Of a DNA stretch of 64,000 bases, positions 25,251-33,410 are shown piece by piece. Made by a program: the position numbers and the translations under genes. Location: IMG/VR virus record IMGVR_UViG_3300043399_000371, positions 36,285-100,284 of that record; one strand, 5' to 3'. Positions within the stretch are counted from its first letter, which is position 1. Every line of letters starts with the position of its first letter. Origin of the DNA: a virus. The notes beneath the pieces are model-generated. The model was not told the origin of the DNA and searched no databases. It was given only the letters and a program-made list of their open reading frames with translations.

Positions 25251-25687
25251 TATTTCTTACTAAAGCTTCTCAACATCCAACCATGTTTTTCGTGGGCATC
25301 AATTCTTCCTGTTAGAAAATCTTGTAGACCAAACTTTTCATATTTCTCTGCTAACTTTGATGCAAGAATTAGTGTTTCTAATACTTTTTTATTATCTTCG
25401 GTCAATCTTTTAATCATAGACATTGCATCTGGAACATTTGTTTCATCTTCAATGTCTGTAAGTTCACCGAAACGCTTAAATGATCCGGGTGCATATGTAT
25501 CTAGTGTTCTAATTTCTTCGGCAATAAGATCAACTGAAGCATGAAGTTCTTCATACAATCCTTTAAAGAATGCATGATATTCTGTGAAATTTGGTCCTTC
25601 AACATTCCAATGATAGTTATGTGATTTTAGATAAAGAGCAAACGTATCTGCCAGTACCTTTTTCATTAATTCTTGTAAGGTTTCCAT
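25250..25687 (-). CDS. Dps-like ferritin
   Basis: A 145-residue four-helix ferritin-like protein of the Dps class. Ferroxidase residues match the family with correct spacing: H26 (NYHWN), H38 (EYHAFF), D53 and E57 (VDLIAEE). APGSFKRFGEL is typical of bacterial Dps. Dps forms 12-subunit shells that oxidise and store iron, and some bind DNA. There is no lysine-rich N-terminal tail, so strong DNA binding is less likely. It lies between gp16 and gp17, which are normally adjacent, and is joined to both by TAATG overlaps. A host-derived gene to protect DNA from oxidative damage or hold iron during infection is a reasonable inference. Confidence 0.9.
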   Translation of the reverse strand: METLQELMKKVLADTFALYLKSHNYHWNVEGPNFTEYHAFFKGLYEELHASVDLIAEEIRTLDTYAPGSFKRFGELTDIEDETNVPDAMSMIKRLTEDNKKVLETLILASKLAEKYEKFGLQDFLTGRIDAHEKHGWMLRSFSKK

Positions 25688-26124
25688 TATACATCTTCCT
25701 TATTTTGTTGTTTTATTAATTTAATTAATTCTGCTGTAGATCCTGTAAATACAACTGCTTTATCAACATTTATATTTTGCTGCTTTCCATAATCTTTAGG
25801 TGATAGTTCTTTCTTTCTTTTTTGTATCTCCAAAAGATCTTTATTCATTTCAGCGACACTCTTCATCAAACCAGCAATAACCTCATATGCTCTTGCTGTT
25901 TCCGCTTCTTTTGCCAAAATCAATAATTGGTCCAAGGCAGTATTACCCTTTTCTATAAGAGATTTTAAGTTTGTTCTAGCATATTCAGTATCTGCATCAA
26001 CAACAGTATTGTGTTGTGGTTCCTCATCAACTTCTTGGTTGGTGGCGACTATGTTGGTTTGTGGAGTCTCATTTATTGGTTGGATGTCCAATATTGTAGA
26101 AAGGTTTTCATTAATATTTTTCAT
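25687..26124 (-). CDS. gp16: Terminase small subunit gp16
   Basis: A 145-residue helical protein (T4 164). The central coiled region (NLKSLIEKGNTALDQLLILAKEA, ARAYEVIAGLMKSVAEMNKDLLEIQK) and the end NINVDKAVVFTGSTAELIKLI match gp16 (T4 NIQNATVFMGSPTEL). It forms the ring that regulates gp17 and recognises DNA for packaging. Low-complexity N-terminus. The stop overlaps the Dps-like start. Confidence 0.88.
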   Translation of the reverse strand: MKNINENLSTILDIQPINETPQTNIVATNQEVDEEPQHNTVVDADTEYARTNLKSLIEKGNTALDQLLILAKEAETARAYEVIAGLMKSVAEMNKDLLEIQKRKKELSPKDYGKQQNINVDKAVVFTGSTAELIKLIKQQNKEDV

Positions 26125-26127
26125 ATT

Positions 26128-26907
26128 TTATGTGAAATGATATGTTATGGTTTCAGTAAATCCAAAGTCATCATCCGGATTCGCATCTATTGGATCAGGT
26201 GTTGTTGTTATGGTTACAACTGGTTGATCTGTCTGAACATTCATAGTTTCTATATTTGAAGTATGAATGTTTGTATTTGCTTTTCGAATAATATTGTTCG
26301 AACCATTCTTAGTTGGGGGCCAGATATATCCTTTGGCAGTAAATGAAAGATCCCAGACTATTAATCGCGTTCCTTCTGCTGTTGCACCTTCATAGTCAGT
26401 TGTTGTTTCTACCGAATTTAGTATGATCGGTATATCATACTTATGATCCATCTCTGGTATAAAATCAACAGTTGGTGTAAAATCTGGAGTGAAGAATGGT
26501 AATATTTGTTCTAATATTTGTGCGCCATCTTCGGTGTTTCTAACAAACACCGAAAGACCAAATTCAAAGTTATATGGAATTGGAACGTACTGAATATTTG
26601 TTATGCCACTATTAGTTGCATAATTCATCAAAGTTGTTATTTGTTTTCTTGTGGCATCATATGCCATACTCTTCAATTGAAAAGATATTCTTGGTACATA
26701 AATGGAAATAGATTTAGTCAAATTCGGATCTGACTGAATCCTATTAATGTACTTTTCCTTAGGACCATATATTAATGGAACTTTTACTCTTTCTTTTTCT
26801 GTACCATCTTTTGTGAATCGTATTAACTGAATATCATTAAACAATGTTCCAAATGTTACAACAACCTTTCTGATCGATCTGTGATAAAAATGAGGATTTC
26901 CTAACAT
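26128..26907 (-). CDS. gp15: Tail sheath terminator / stabiliser gp15
   Basis: A 259-residue protein matching T4 gp15 (272 aa): MLGNPHFYHRSIRKVVVTFGTLFNDIQLIR, VPLIYGPKEKYINRI and ISIYVPRISFQLKSMAYDATRK. It forms the ring on top of the tail to which the neck (gp13/gp14) binds. The C-terminal about 50 residues are polar and threonine-rich. Its ATG overlaps the gp14 stop. Confidence 0.92.
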   Translation of the reverse strand: MLGNPHFYHRSIRKVVVTFGTLFNDIQLIRFTKDGTEKERVKVPLIYGPKEKYINRIQSDPNLTKSISIYVPRISFQLKSMAYDATRKQITTLMNYATNSGITNIQYVPIPYNFEFGLSVFVRNTEDGAQILEQILPFFTPDFTPTVDFIPEMDHKYDIPIILNSVETTTDYEGATAEGTRLIVWDLSFTAKGYIWPPTKNGSNNIIRKANTNIHTSNIETMNVQTDQPVVTITTTPDPIDANPDDDFGFTETITYHFT

Positions 26908-27788
26908 TATGCTTCTCCAAATGGATTCTTCTCAGTCCAATCTAAAATCAAATCAGATTCTGTTTCTATTCTATTGTTGTCGATAATATCTTCGAATGCG
27001 TTATCCATTATTACAGTATCGGAAGAGAATGTCACATTAGCAACAGCGCCGGAATTTCTGCCGATTATGGTTCCTGTTTGGAATTCCCCGATAGTTCTAT
27101 ACACATCAACATGGGAACTTGGTGAGAAGTCATAAACAACTGCTTCTGCTGTTCTTGTTTCATAGGTGTTTCCTTGATAAACAGTTTCGTCATTCAAGAA
27201 TCTACCTGAAACATTGTCTAATGATATCCTTGTTCTTGGATATTCGTCTCTTATTTGCTCGTCTATTTCTAGTATCCCTGTCTGTATAATTTCGTTTGAG
27301 AATACGAATTGTTTAAGTTTCAATGCATAAACATAAACATTCCCGCCTCTACCTCTACCTAAGGTGTAGAACATCGCTTGATTGTTTTCATGCTCAACGA
27401 ATGTTATTTCGAAAAAGTTTTGTACTAGGGGAACATATATTAGATCCCCTTCGTTTGGTCTAATTTGTGGAATGGTGAAAGCAAATCTTCTTCGTGATAC
27501 TAATAAAGTTATTTCGTCACGAATTTCAAGACCAAATTTAGAAATGAAGTCGCCCTCACCTTCCATACCAGTAACATCTTCCAAATACATCTCTATTGGA
27601 TATGCATTTACATATTGTTTTAATGGATCTTCACCATAAAGCAGATCAACAGAATCTCTTGTTGATCGTGGCATATAAAACACATCCATCCCGTGTATCT
27701 TAAGGGATTCTATCACCAGATCTTCTACTAGAAGTTGTTCTGGTGTTATGTGTTTCGGAAAGTTGTTCCAGTATAAATTGGTTGGCAT
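26907..27788 (-). CDS. gp14: Neck protein gp14
   Basis: A 293-residue protein: MPTNLYWNNFPKHITPEQLL, VEDLVIESLKIHGMDVFYMPR and FEITFVEHENNQAMFYTLGR are characteristic of T4 gp14 (256 aa). With gp13 it forms the connector between the head portal and the tail. It begins 8 nt after the gp13 stop and overlaps gp15 by one base. Confidence 0.93.
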   Translation of the reverse strand: MPTNLYWNNFPKHITPEQLLVEDLVIESLKIHGMDVFYMPRSTRDSVDLLYGEDPLKQYVNAYPIEMYLEDVTGMEGEGDFISKFGLEIRDEITLLVSRRRFAFTIPQIRPNEGDLIYVPLVQNFFEITFVEHENNQAMFYTLGRGRGGNVYVYALKLKQFVFSNEIIQTGILEIDEQIRDEYPRTRISLDNVSGRFLNDETVYQGNTYETRTAEAVVYDFSPSSHVDVYRTIGEFQTGTIIGRNSGAVANVTFSSDTVIMDNAFEDIIDNNRIETESDLILDWTEKNPFGEA

Positions 27789-27795
27789 TTATAAA

Positions 27796-28752
27796 TTATC
27801 CCATAAAGATTTCATTAGGCATAACATTATAAATTTGCATTTCTTCTTCTATCTTGTCGATCTCAATTTGTGCTTCTTGCATAATTCTTGGACCGTCAAG
27901 AGTAACACCACCGGGAAGTTGAACACCAGCAAATTTACTAAGGTTTGTTCCCCATTGATATTTAATTTTTGCTGTGGCATACTGCTTCAAGAAACGATCA
28001 TTCCATATATCAGAAAGACCTTCTTTAACATAACCAAGACCAGTTATATCAGAAGTTAATTCTTTTGTAAGTTCTGCTGTTGTTGGACTATTGATCTTTT
28101 GGAATTGAATTTCCCTTCCATCAGACAATTTAACGATATCCCCTTCAATCAATTCCTGATCGAAAATTGTGTTTGTTCCAGTAATAATCTTTGATCCTGT
28201 TGTTCCAGATAATGTTCCTGTTAGCGAAACAGAATTTGGGTTCATCACTCTATAACACTCAACAATAACATATCGACCAAGATCAGCATCCCTTGCCCAA
28301 TCGATATCTAGATATAATTTATTGTGGTGTCGATTAAATCTGAATTGTGGTGTGCCAGAGAACAATAGATTTAGTGTTCTCAAATGTTGCATTGTGATTT
28401 CGTATGACACATAAGAAACTGATGTGAAGTCATAGAGATCATGCAATCTTAATTGATACCTTAGGTCAAACATATTCACAGAAGAATTTGAATCGTCCCA
28501 AGGAAATACACCTGTGACGAAATTGATAGCCTCTGGACAATATATCCATTTACGATCAATGTCTTCTTGTGTGAATTGATGCTTCATGTAAATTTTTTCC
28601 GTACCATCAAAATGATAGTCTTGGAAGAATTGTAGAGCATCATCGATTCTGTCTTCTATTTGATCATCATCCACGTTAATTTCAATAACGGGCCAGCCTA
28701 ATCTTCTTAGACAGTATTCTTTAAATTGTTTTCTTGTTGATGGATTTGCCAT
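27796..28752 (-). CDS. gp13: Neck protein gp13
   Basis: A 318-residue protein (T4 309). NPSTRKQFKEYCLRRLGWPVIEINVDDDQIEDRIDDAL-type opening (KEYCLRRLGWPVIEINV) and FNRHHNKLYLDIDW plus IVECYRVMNP are family signatures. It is the head-completion adaptor that binds gp20. The order gp13-gp14-gp15-gp16-gp17-gp18-gp19-gp20 is that of T4 apart from the Dps insertion. Confidence 0.94.
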   Translation of the reverse strand: MANPSTRKQFKEYCLRRLGWPVIEINVDDDQIEDRIDDALQFFQDYHFDGTEKIYMKHQFTQEDIDRKWIYCPEAINFVTGVFPWDDSNSSVNMFDLRYQLRLHDLYDFTSVSYVSYEITMQHLRTLNLLFSGTPQFRFNRHHNKLYLDIDWARDADLGRYVIVECYRVMNPNSVSLTGTLSGTTGSKIITGTNTIFDQELIEGDIVKLSDGREIQFQKINSPTTAELTKELTSDITGLGYVKEGLSDIWNDRFLKQYATAKIKYQWGTNLSKFAGVQLPGGVTLDGPRIMQEAQIEIDKIEEEMQIYNVMPNEIFMG

Positions 28753-28757
28753 TTAAT

Positions 28758-29135
28758 TTATTCCGTAGGCATAGTGGGCCAAATGACATCTGTAGGATAT
28801 CCAGTTTGTCCTGTGAGATCCCTTAGTTGTTGTCTATAGTCAGCCCATTCTTGTCTTTTTTGTTCAGTAATTGGATAATCTAATAACATATATTTATCAG
28901 ATAATTGAAGATACTTGTCTCTTCTACTTCTAACTCTCCAACACAATTCACCATATGTTAATTCTGGTTCGTTAGTTTGCCACTCTCCATTTTGAAGAAG
29001 TGTCCAACCAACTTCACCATCGTTTCTCGGTGACTTAATGAAATATGCATGATCTTTCCATTCGGATTCATCTTCCAAAAAAAGAATATTGATACATTGA
29101 TTATTCCTTGAATCTAATATACATAAACGATTCAT
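28758..29135 (-). CDS. Tail fibre assembly chaperone-like protein
   Basis: A 125-residue protein. The C-terminal half (VRSRRDKYLQLSDKYMLLD, QKRQEWADYRQQLRDLT, TDVIWPTMP) matches the Phage_tail_APC family of tail assembly chaperones (RxxRDxLLxxTD...WxxYRQALRDLP...WP). These assist folding of an adjacent fibre/adhesin. The gene lies 9 nt downstream of the collagen-like adhesin, its likely client. The N-terminal part contains strand-like ILDSRNNQCINILFLEDESEW. Confidence 0.78.
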   Translation of the reverse strand: MNRLCILDSRNNQCINILFLEDESEWKDHAYFIKSPRNDGEVGWTLLQNGEWQTNEPELTYGELCWRVRSRRDKYLQLSDKYMLLDYPITEQKRQEWADYRQQLRDLTGQTGYPTDVIWPTMPTE

Positions 29136-29144
29136 ATTTTTTCC

Positions 29145-30116
29145 TTAGATAGACAAATACTCTATAACTCTTATATAACCAGCAGCACCATTTCCTCCAA
29201 CAACACCACCAGTTGCGTTTGTGTTTACTCCACCAGATCCACCTCCACCATAAACTGTTGCATTTACACCAGCAGTTGAACCAGCAGCATTTAATCCCGG
29301 CCCTTGAGCACCAGATCCCCAAAAGGAATGACCGCCGTTTCCACCGCGAACAATTGGTCCAGCCGCGCCGACACCATCACCACCATCTTGCCCTTCAAGA
29401 TTTAAAGTTCCACCAGTAGGAAGTCCACCTGCGCCACCACCAAATGTTCCCCAAGTGTTACCATAAGCAGATCCTGTTCCTGTACCGGCAGCGCCACCTG
29501 TACCTGTAATAACCCCGGCAGTACCAGTTGGTGTGAATGTCGAATTACCACCACCAGTACCATTACCACCAGCAACTGAACCACCGCCCCCGGCAGTACC
29601 TATCGAATAGGTCGCATTAGCACCCAACTGTTGTGGAAAAAGTATTGCAATCGCCGTTCCTCCAGCCCCACCACCTCCAGATGCACTAGAAGAAGTTCCA
29701 TCAGAGTCACAACCACCCCCACCACCCCCGGCACCAGTAACATATACTTCGGTGTATAATGTCGATGCGTTTGCGGTAAATGTTCCAGTTCCTGTTGTGT
29801 ATTCTGTTATTAGTATACTTTTTGCATAAGCAGTCCCAGAGTATCCAGAGATACCAGAGTATCCAGATGTTCCTATACCAGAATATCCGGAGTATCCAGA
29901 AATACCCGAATAGCCTGATATACCCGAATAGCCTGATATACCCGAATAGCCTGATATACCAGAGTATCCAGAAAAACCTGAGTATCCAGATGTTCCAGAA
30001 TATCCAGAGATGCCTGAAAATGAAACAGAACCGGGTTGTCCTGAGTATCCAGAATATCCTGAAATACCAGATTGTCCGGTAAAGTTTGTATTGAGAAGTG
30101 AACTTAAAATAGCCAT
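29145..30116 (-). CDS. Collagen-like and polyglycine adhesin / tail fibre
   Basis: A 323-residue protein in two parts. Residues 14-94 are GxSGYSG repeats, including the exact 18-nt unit three times in tandem. After a short linker (SILITEYTTGTGTFTA) comes a glycine-rich domain with VYVTGAGGGGGG, SGGGGAGGTA, GGAAGTGTG, GGGGSGG and similar runs, ending YIRVIEYLS. The latter is the glycine-rich tip type used by phage receptor-binding proteins with polyglycine-II bundles. The protein probably forms a trimeric fibre tip that contacts the host. It has a late box directly upstream and a chaperone gene downstream. One CDSD motif lies in the tip. Confidence 0.75.
   Translation of the reverse strand: MAILSSLLNTNFTGQSGISGYSGYSGQPGSVSFSGISGYSGTSGYSGFSGYSGISGYSGISGYSGISGYSGISGYSGYSGIGTSGYSGISGYSGTAYAKSILITEYTTGTGTFTANASTLYTEVYVTGAGGGGGGCDSDGTSSSASGGGGAGGTAIAILFPQQLGANATYSIGTAGGGGSVAGGNGTGGGNSTFTPTGTAGVITGTGGAAGTGTGSAYGNTWGTFGGGAGGLPTGGTLNLEGQDGGDGVGAAGPIVRGGNGGHSFWGSGAQGPGLNAAGSTAGVNATVYGGGGSGGVNTNATGGVVGGNGAAGYIRVIEYLSI
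29838..30068 (-). repeat. GYSGIS coding repeats
   Basis: DNA encoding the GxSGYSG series. Three exact head-to-tail copies of an 18-bp unit (TACCCGAATAGCCTGATA on the plus strand) occupy 29903-29956; flanking copies have diverged. Such units change in number easily, so fibre length may vary between isolates. Confidence 0.8.
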
Positions 30117-30123
30117 ATTGTTT

Positions 30124-30131
30124 TATTTATA
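30124..30131 (-). promoter_or_regulatory. Late promoter box TATAAATA
   Basis: Exact box on the minus strand, only 8 nt before the adhesin ATG and overlapping the stop region of the upstream gene. A transcript from here would have an almost absent leader, so it may be weak or coincidental for this gene. Confidence 0.4.
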
Positions 30132-30555
30132 AGTATTTAATTATTTCTTTCGGTTCTAAAAAACAGTCATTACGATATGAAACCATCTCCCACATAAAGA
30201 ATTGTTTTTCCAGAAGATAGTTTCTGCCTTTCAACAAATTTATGTTTTCTGGATGACCGAATATATTTGGATCTGATTGTCCCCAAATAACAATTCCGTA
30301 TTTACCAACATCCCAACAAAAGTGTTGAAAGAAACTGTCAACAGAAATCCAAGTTCTACATTGTAAAACAAGTTCTTTTAGTTCTGGTAAAGACAAATTT
30401 TTTCTAAAGTCTTCAACCAATTGTTCTTCACCATCGACACCAACTTGTACAATCGGTTCTTTGATCAATGAAATCAGTTCTTTCCAATAGGGATAATCTT
30501 TTGGGTTTGGTTTTCCGTTAAGTAGTTTTTTAGCAAATGGAGATACAATAATCAT
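30127..30555 (-). CDS. GT9-like glycosyltransferase C-terminal domain protein
   Basis: A 142-residue protein. It starts MIIVSPFAKKLLNGKPNP, then DYPYWKELISLI and VQVGVDGEEQLVEDF, then SFFQHFCWDVGKYGIVIWGQSDPNIFGHP. This is the second Rossmann domain of heptosyltransferase-like GT9 enzymes (spG/PxKxWP, vqvGxxxE, vDSxxxH, VxWGxS.P). The N-terminal domain is not here but appears at the C-terminal end of the upstream gene. The two genes overlap by 4 nt (ATGA), so the halves may form one enzyme from two chains. Substrate unknown. Confidence 0.65.
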   Translation of the reverse strand: MIIVSPFAKKLLNGKPNPKDYPYWKELISLIKEPIVQVGVDGEEQLVEDFRKNLSLPELKELVLQCRTWISVDSFFQHFCWDVGKYGIVIWGQSDPNIFGHPENINLLKGRNYLLEKQFFMWEMVSYRNDCFLEPKEIIKYL

Positions 30556-31526
30556 TTTTCAACCATATACAATTTTCTATAAGCATTTTCAATGGAACCT
30601 TTCCATCCCCATTCATCCATTTTCTTATAAATGTTAAATTGTTCGATATCACCAAAAAGACATTTTGCTTCTTCTATAGATCTCCCCGGTATTATTTGTG
30701 GGTAAGAACTGAAAACAACTGGATCTTTTATATCTTTAAGAACACGTTTAAAAACAATGTGATCTCCCATCCCATTATTTATAACAACAATTGTTTTATT
30801 TTTTAGTTGAACTATGTTGCGAAAAATGTTCTCATCATGCTCATATAATTCTTGTCGTTTTTCTGAACGTATTCCACCATTTGGATTTTTACTGTGCCAA
30901 GTTATAGTATTCGGAATAGCCAATATTCGATATCCCTTTTTCTTTATTTCGTATGTGAAAAGAGTTTCTTCCCGGTGTGCAACTCTGGACAGTCCGAGAT
31001 TATAGTTTGCAATCCGCGTTCTATACAAAAACGAACAATGAAGATGATCAACCTCTTTGACTTCACGAATTAAATTCCATTGAATATTGCTTTCTGTGTC
31101 GATGTTTTCTATTTTACCTGTTGACCTTGTTGTATCAAAATTTGTATTTGGAATAATTATAGAACCGCCGATTGCCCCAACATCATCTGAAATGTAAGAG
31201 CATAAGTTTTCCAAGACATTGTTCTCAGCAATATTGTCATCGTCAATTCTCCACACCCAATCAAATTTAGTATTGTTTGCCAATTCGTGATTATAATGCT
31301 GACCTTTTTTCTGACCAAAAATAACTTCCCAACTGATTTGTTTTTGTGTCAGTATCTCAAATACAAATCGAATATGAGGAAGATTTCTCATATCAATTGG
31401 ATTATCGTTGTCATCAAATATTATTAGATGGTCAACCTTTCTTGTTTGATTGACTATTGACATCAAGGCCAAAGAAAGGGTAGAATCATATCTACCCCTA
31501 GTTGAGATAGAACACAGAACTCTCAT
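30552..31526 (-). CDS. GT2 glycosyltransferase fused to a GT9-like N-terminal domain
   Basis: A 324-residue protein. Residues 1-230 are a GT-A family 2 enzyme: LCSISTRGRYDSTLSLAL, IIFDDNDNP, FDWVWRIDDDNI (DxD-like) and RIANYNLGLSRVAHREE. Residues about 240-324 begin KTIVVINNGMGDHIVFKRVL, the nucleotide-binding start of GT9 enzymes, then PQIIPGRSIEEAKCLFG. The rest of GT9 is in the downstream gene. It overlaps its neighbours by 4 nt on both sides, so three glycan genes form one coupled unit. Confidence 0.72.
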   Translation of the reverse strand: MRVLCSISTRGRYDSTLSLALMSIVNQTRKVDHLIIFDDNDNPIDMRNLPHIRFVFEILTQKQISWEVIFGQKKGQHYNHELANNTKFDWVWRIDDDNIAENNVLENLCSYISDDVGAIGGSIIIPNTNFDTTRSTGKIENIDTESNIQWNLIREVKEVDHLHCSFLYRTRIANYNLGLSRVAHREETLFTYEIKKKGYRILAIPNTITWHSKNPNGGIRSEKRQELYEHDENIFRNIVQLKNKTIVVINNGMGDHIVFKRVLKDIKDPVVFSSYPQIIPGRSIEEAKCLFGDIEQFNIYKKMDEWGWKGSIENAYRKLYMVEK

Positions 31527-33388
31527 TTGAAAGCCTCAACGGTTAGAAACAAATGAGCAGTTTCTGGCATCACATAATTAGATGCTGGTGGTAGTCTTCT
31601 TACAAATTTAAAACCAGACCAAGACAAATTTGTTCTAAGTTGTGTTTCTGTGAATAGAAATTTGTGAGTCTGACCGGGAACCCAAGGTTGAGCAAACATA
31701 TGTCCATACAACCTTATCCTCCATTGTTCTATATCACAAGTTGGACTGCCTTCAACAAAAGAACGACAAGTCTCCAACAGATCAGGAGTTTCTAAATAAA
31801 GTCTACCATTAGGCTTTAGAACCCTATACCATTCATCCAATATATTTTTAATTTCCAAAAAATCGAAATGCTCTATTATGTGAAATGCTTTTATTTCATC
31901 TACTGAGTTATCTGGATATGGAAGCTTTTTGACATCAAATCTTGCGTCACACTTAGCATCTTCTGGGGAATATAAATCGATATTAATATATTCTTCATTA
32001 TAATCGTAACCACAAGCAAGATGTAATTTCAATTGATTCAAAAGCTTATACTTGTTTTTGAATTTTTCAGATGGAATATTCTCTTCAGGGAGAACTAAAA
32101 AGGAAACATTCTCCTGACACGAATAAAAAGTATAATTGCTTTCGTGAAGTCTTATACACAAGTCCCAAAACTCATCACTATCCAAAGATTCGTCAAATCT
32201 ATGATTCTTAAAACATTCTCTTTGTATCAGCACACTTGAACTATCTATGAAATTGTTGTGATATAATTGTCTACCCAAAAAGACATTCGGAGATATTACC
32301 TGTGGATTTGGGTTTGTAGAATATATTATATTGGCGTGTTCTTTTTGTGTAAGAAGAGTTTGTAAAAAAATACTTGACCAAAAACGATTGGAGTCCAAAA
32401 AACATATGTAATCACAAAAACCAAAAAGTGCTTCTTTTATTAATATATTTTTTGCTTCACTCGGAGAATTGTTTTTTCCTGTAATCAATACCACACTATG
32501 ATCTCTTGGAAACATACTCTTTATGAGTTCTTTGCCACCAAACTTTTCATCGATGTATATGTAATGAATAACATTATCTACGTTCTGTCTTTTAACGGAA
32601 TCGACAGTTTGAAACAGATCCTCGATTCTATCTGTTATAGTAGTCAATACTGCTATTTTTTTATCGTTGGTTTGTTTTGATAATTTCCAATAAAAGTTTT
32701 TTTCGTATGCAAGAGATAATTTGTTTTTTGTGAATGTAACATCCCAAAGACTTACAAGGTTTTTGTCTAGCATTGTTCCCTCTGCGACATGATATATCGG
32801 AAAAGCCCCTGTATAGAATTCGGTTGTTAATGATTTATCTGTGATTTCGTAAATCTCAAATCCAGCATCTTCCACCTTCATGGAAAATTCTATATCTTCA
32901 CAAGAACCAATTCCATATTTTTCGTTGAGTAGTCCTATCTTATCGAACACTTTTCGGTCTATCATCACACAGAAAAATATGGCATAATGTCTACAGGTTA
33001 CTGGTGTGAATTCTTTTACTACACAAGATATACCACAATCTGGATTTTGGAATGGTTTTTCCAAAGTTTCCAACCAAAAATTTTTAGGTTGATTTAGAAG
33101 TCTTGTATCATTGTTTAAAAGAATAATTTTATCACACGTTGCTTCTTTGATGCCATTGTTTGTTGCTTTTGGATAACCCAAAGGAACATCATTCCACACA
33201 AGCTTTATGTGATTGCCGTAAATGTATTTGAGTTCGTTGACGTATTCGCGTGTATTGTCTGTACAACCATTTGCGGAGATAATTATTTCGATGTCTTCTA
33301 TATTGGAATATAGAAGAATCGATTCGACACAATTGACCAAAAAATCATTACAATGATTGTATGTTGGGATGACTATGCTATATTTCAT
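31523..33388 (-). CDS. Trifunctional protein: two glycosyltransferase domains plus a methyltransferase
   Basis: A 621-residue protein. Domain 1 (1-225) is GT2: SIVIPTYNHCNDFLVNC, IISANGCTDNT, KIILLNNDTRL (DxD-like) and GSCEDIEFSMK. Domain 2 (245-445) is another GT-A-like unit: KIAVLTTITDRIEDLFQTVDS and YICFLDSNRFW. Domain 3 (455-621) is a class I methyltransferase: LKLHLACGYDYNEEYINIDL, AKCDARFDVKKLPYPDNSVDEI, FHIIEHF and EWYRVLKPNGRLYLETPD. It would build and methylate a glycan. Its acceptor could be the virion fibres or host surface sugars; both are inference. Confidence 0.82.
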   Translation of the reverse strand: MKYSIVIPTYNHCNDFLVNCVESILLYSNIEDIEIIISANGCTDNTREYVNELKYIYGNHIKLVWNDVPLGYPKATNNGIKEATCDKIILLNNDTRLLNQPKNFWLETLEKPFQNPDCGISCVVKEFTPVTCRHYAIFFCVMIDRKVFDKIGLLNEKYGIGSCEDIEFSMKVEDAGFEIYEITDKSLTTEFYTGAFPIYHVAEGTMLDKNLVSLWDVTFTKNKLSLAYEKNFYWKLSKQTNDKKIAVLTTITDRIEDLFQTVDSVKRQNVDNVIHYIYIDEKFGGKELIKSMFPRDHSVVLITGKNNSPSEAKNILIKEALFGFCDYICFLDSNRFWSSIFLQTLLTQKEHANIIYSTNPNPQVISPNVFLGRQLYHNNFIDSSSVLIQRECFKNHRFDESLDSDEFWDLCIRLHESNYTFYSCQENVSFLVLPEENIPSEKFKNKYKLLNQLKLHLACGYDYNEEYINIDLYSPEDAKCDARFDVKKLPYPDNSVDEIKAFHIIEHFDFLEIKNILDEWYRVLKPNGRLYLETPDLLETCRSFVEGSPTCDIEQWRIRLYGHMFAQPWVPGQTHKFLFTETQLRTNLSWSGFKFVRRLPPASNYVMPETAHLFLTVEAFK

Positions 33389-33410
33389 GATATAAATTCC
33401 AATTCAAAAA

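Noticed and set aside
29101-29322. 73-codon frame rich in Cys and Trp
   Set aside because: Shifted reading of the glycine-rich adhesin codons (GGN read as TGG/TGC); not a metal-binding protein.
29838-30068. Regular repeats considered as a CRISPR array
   Set aside because: The repeats are in-frame coding units of GxSGYSG without spacers.
30552-30555. Programmed frameshift joining the two GT9 halves
   Set aside because: No slippery heptamer was recognised at the ATGA overlap; separate translation with coupling is simpler, though not excluded.
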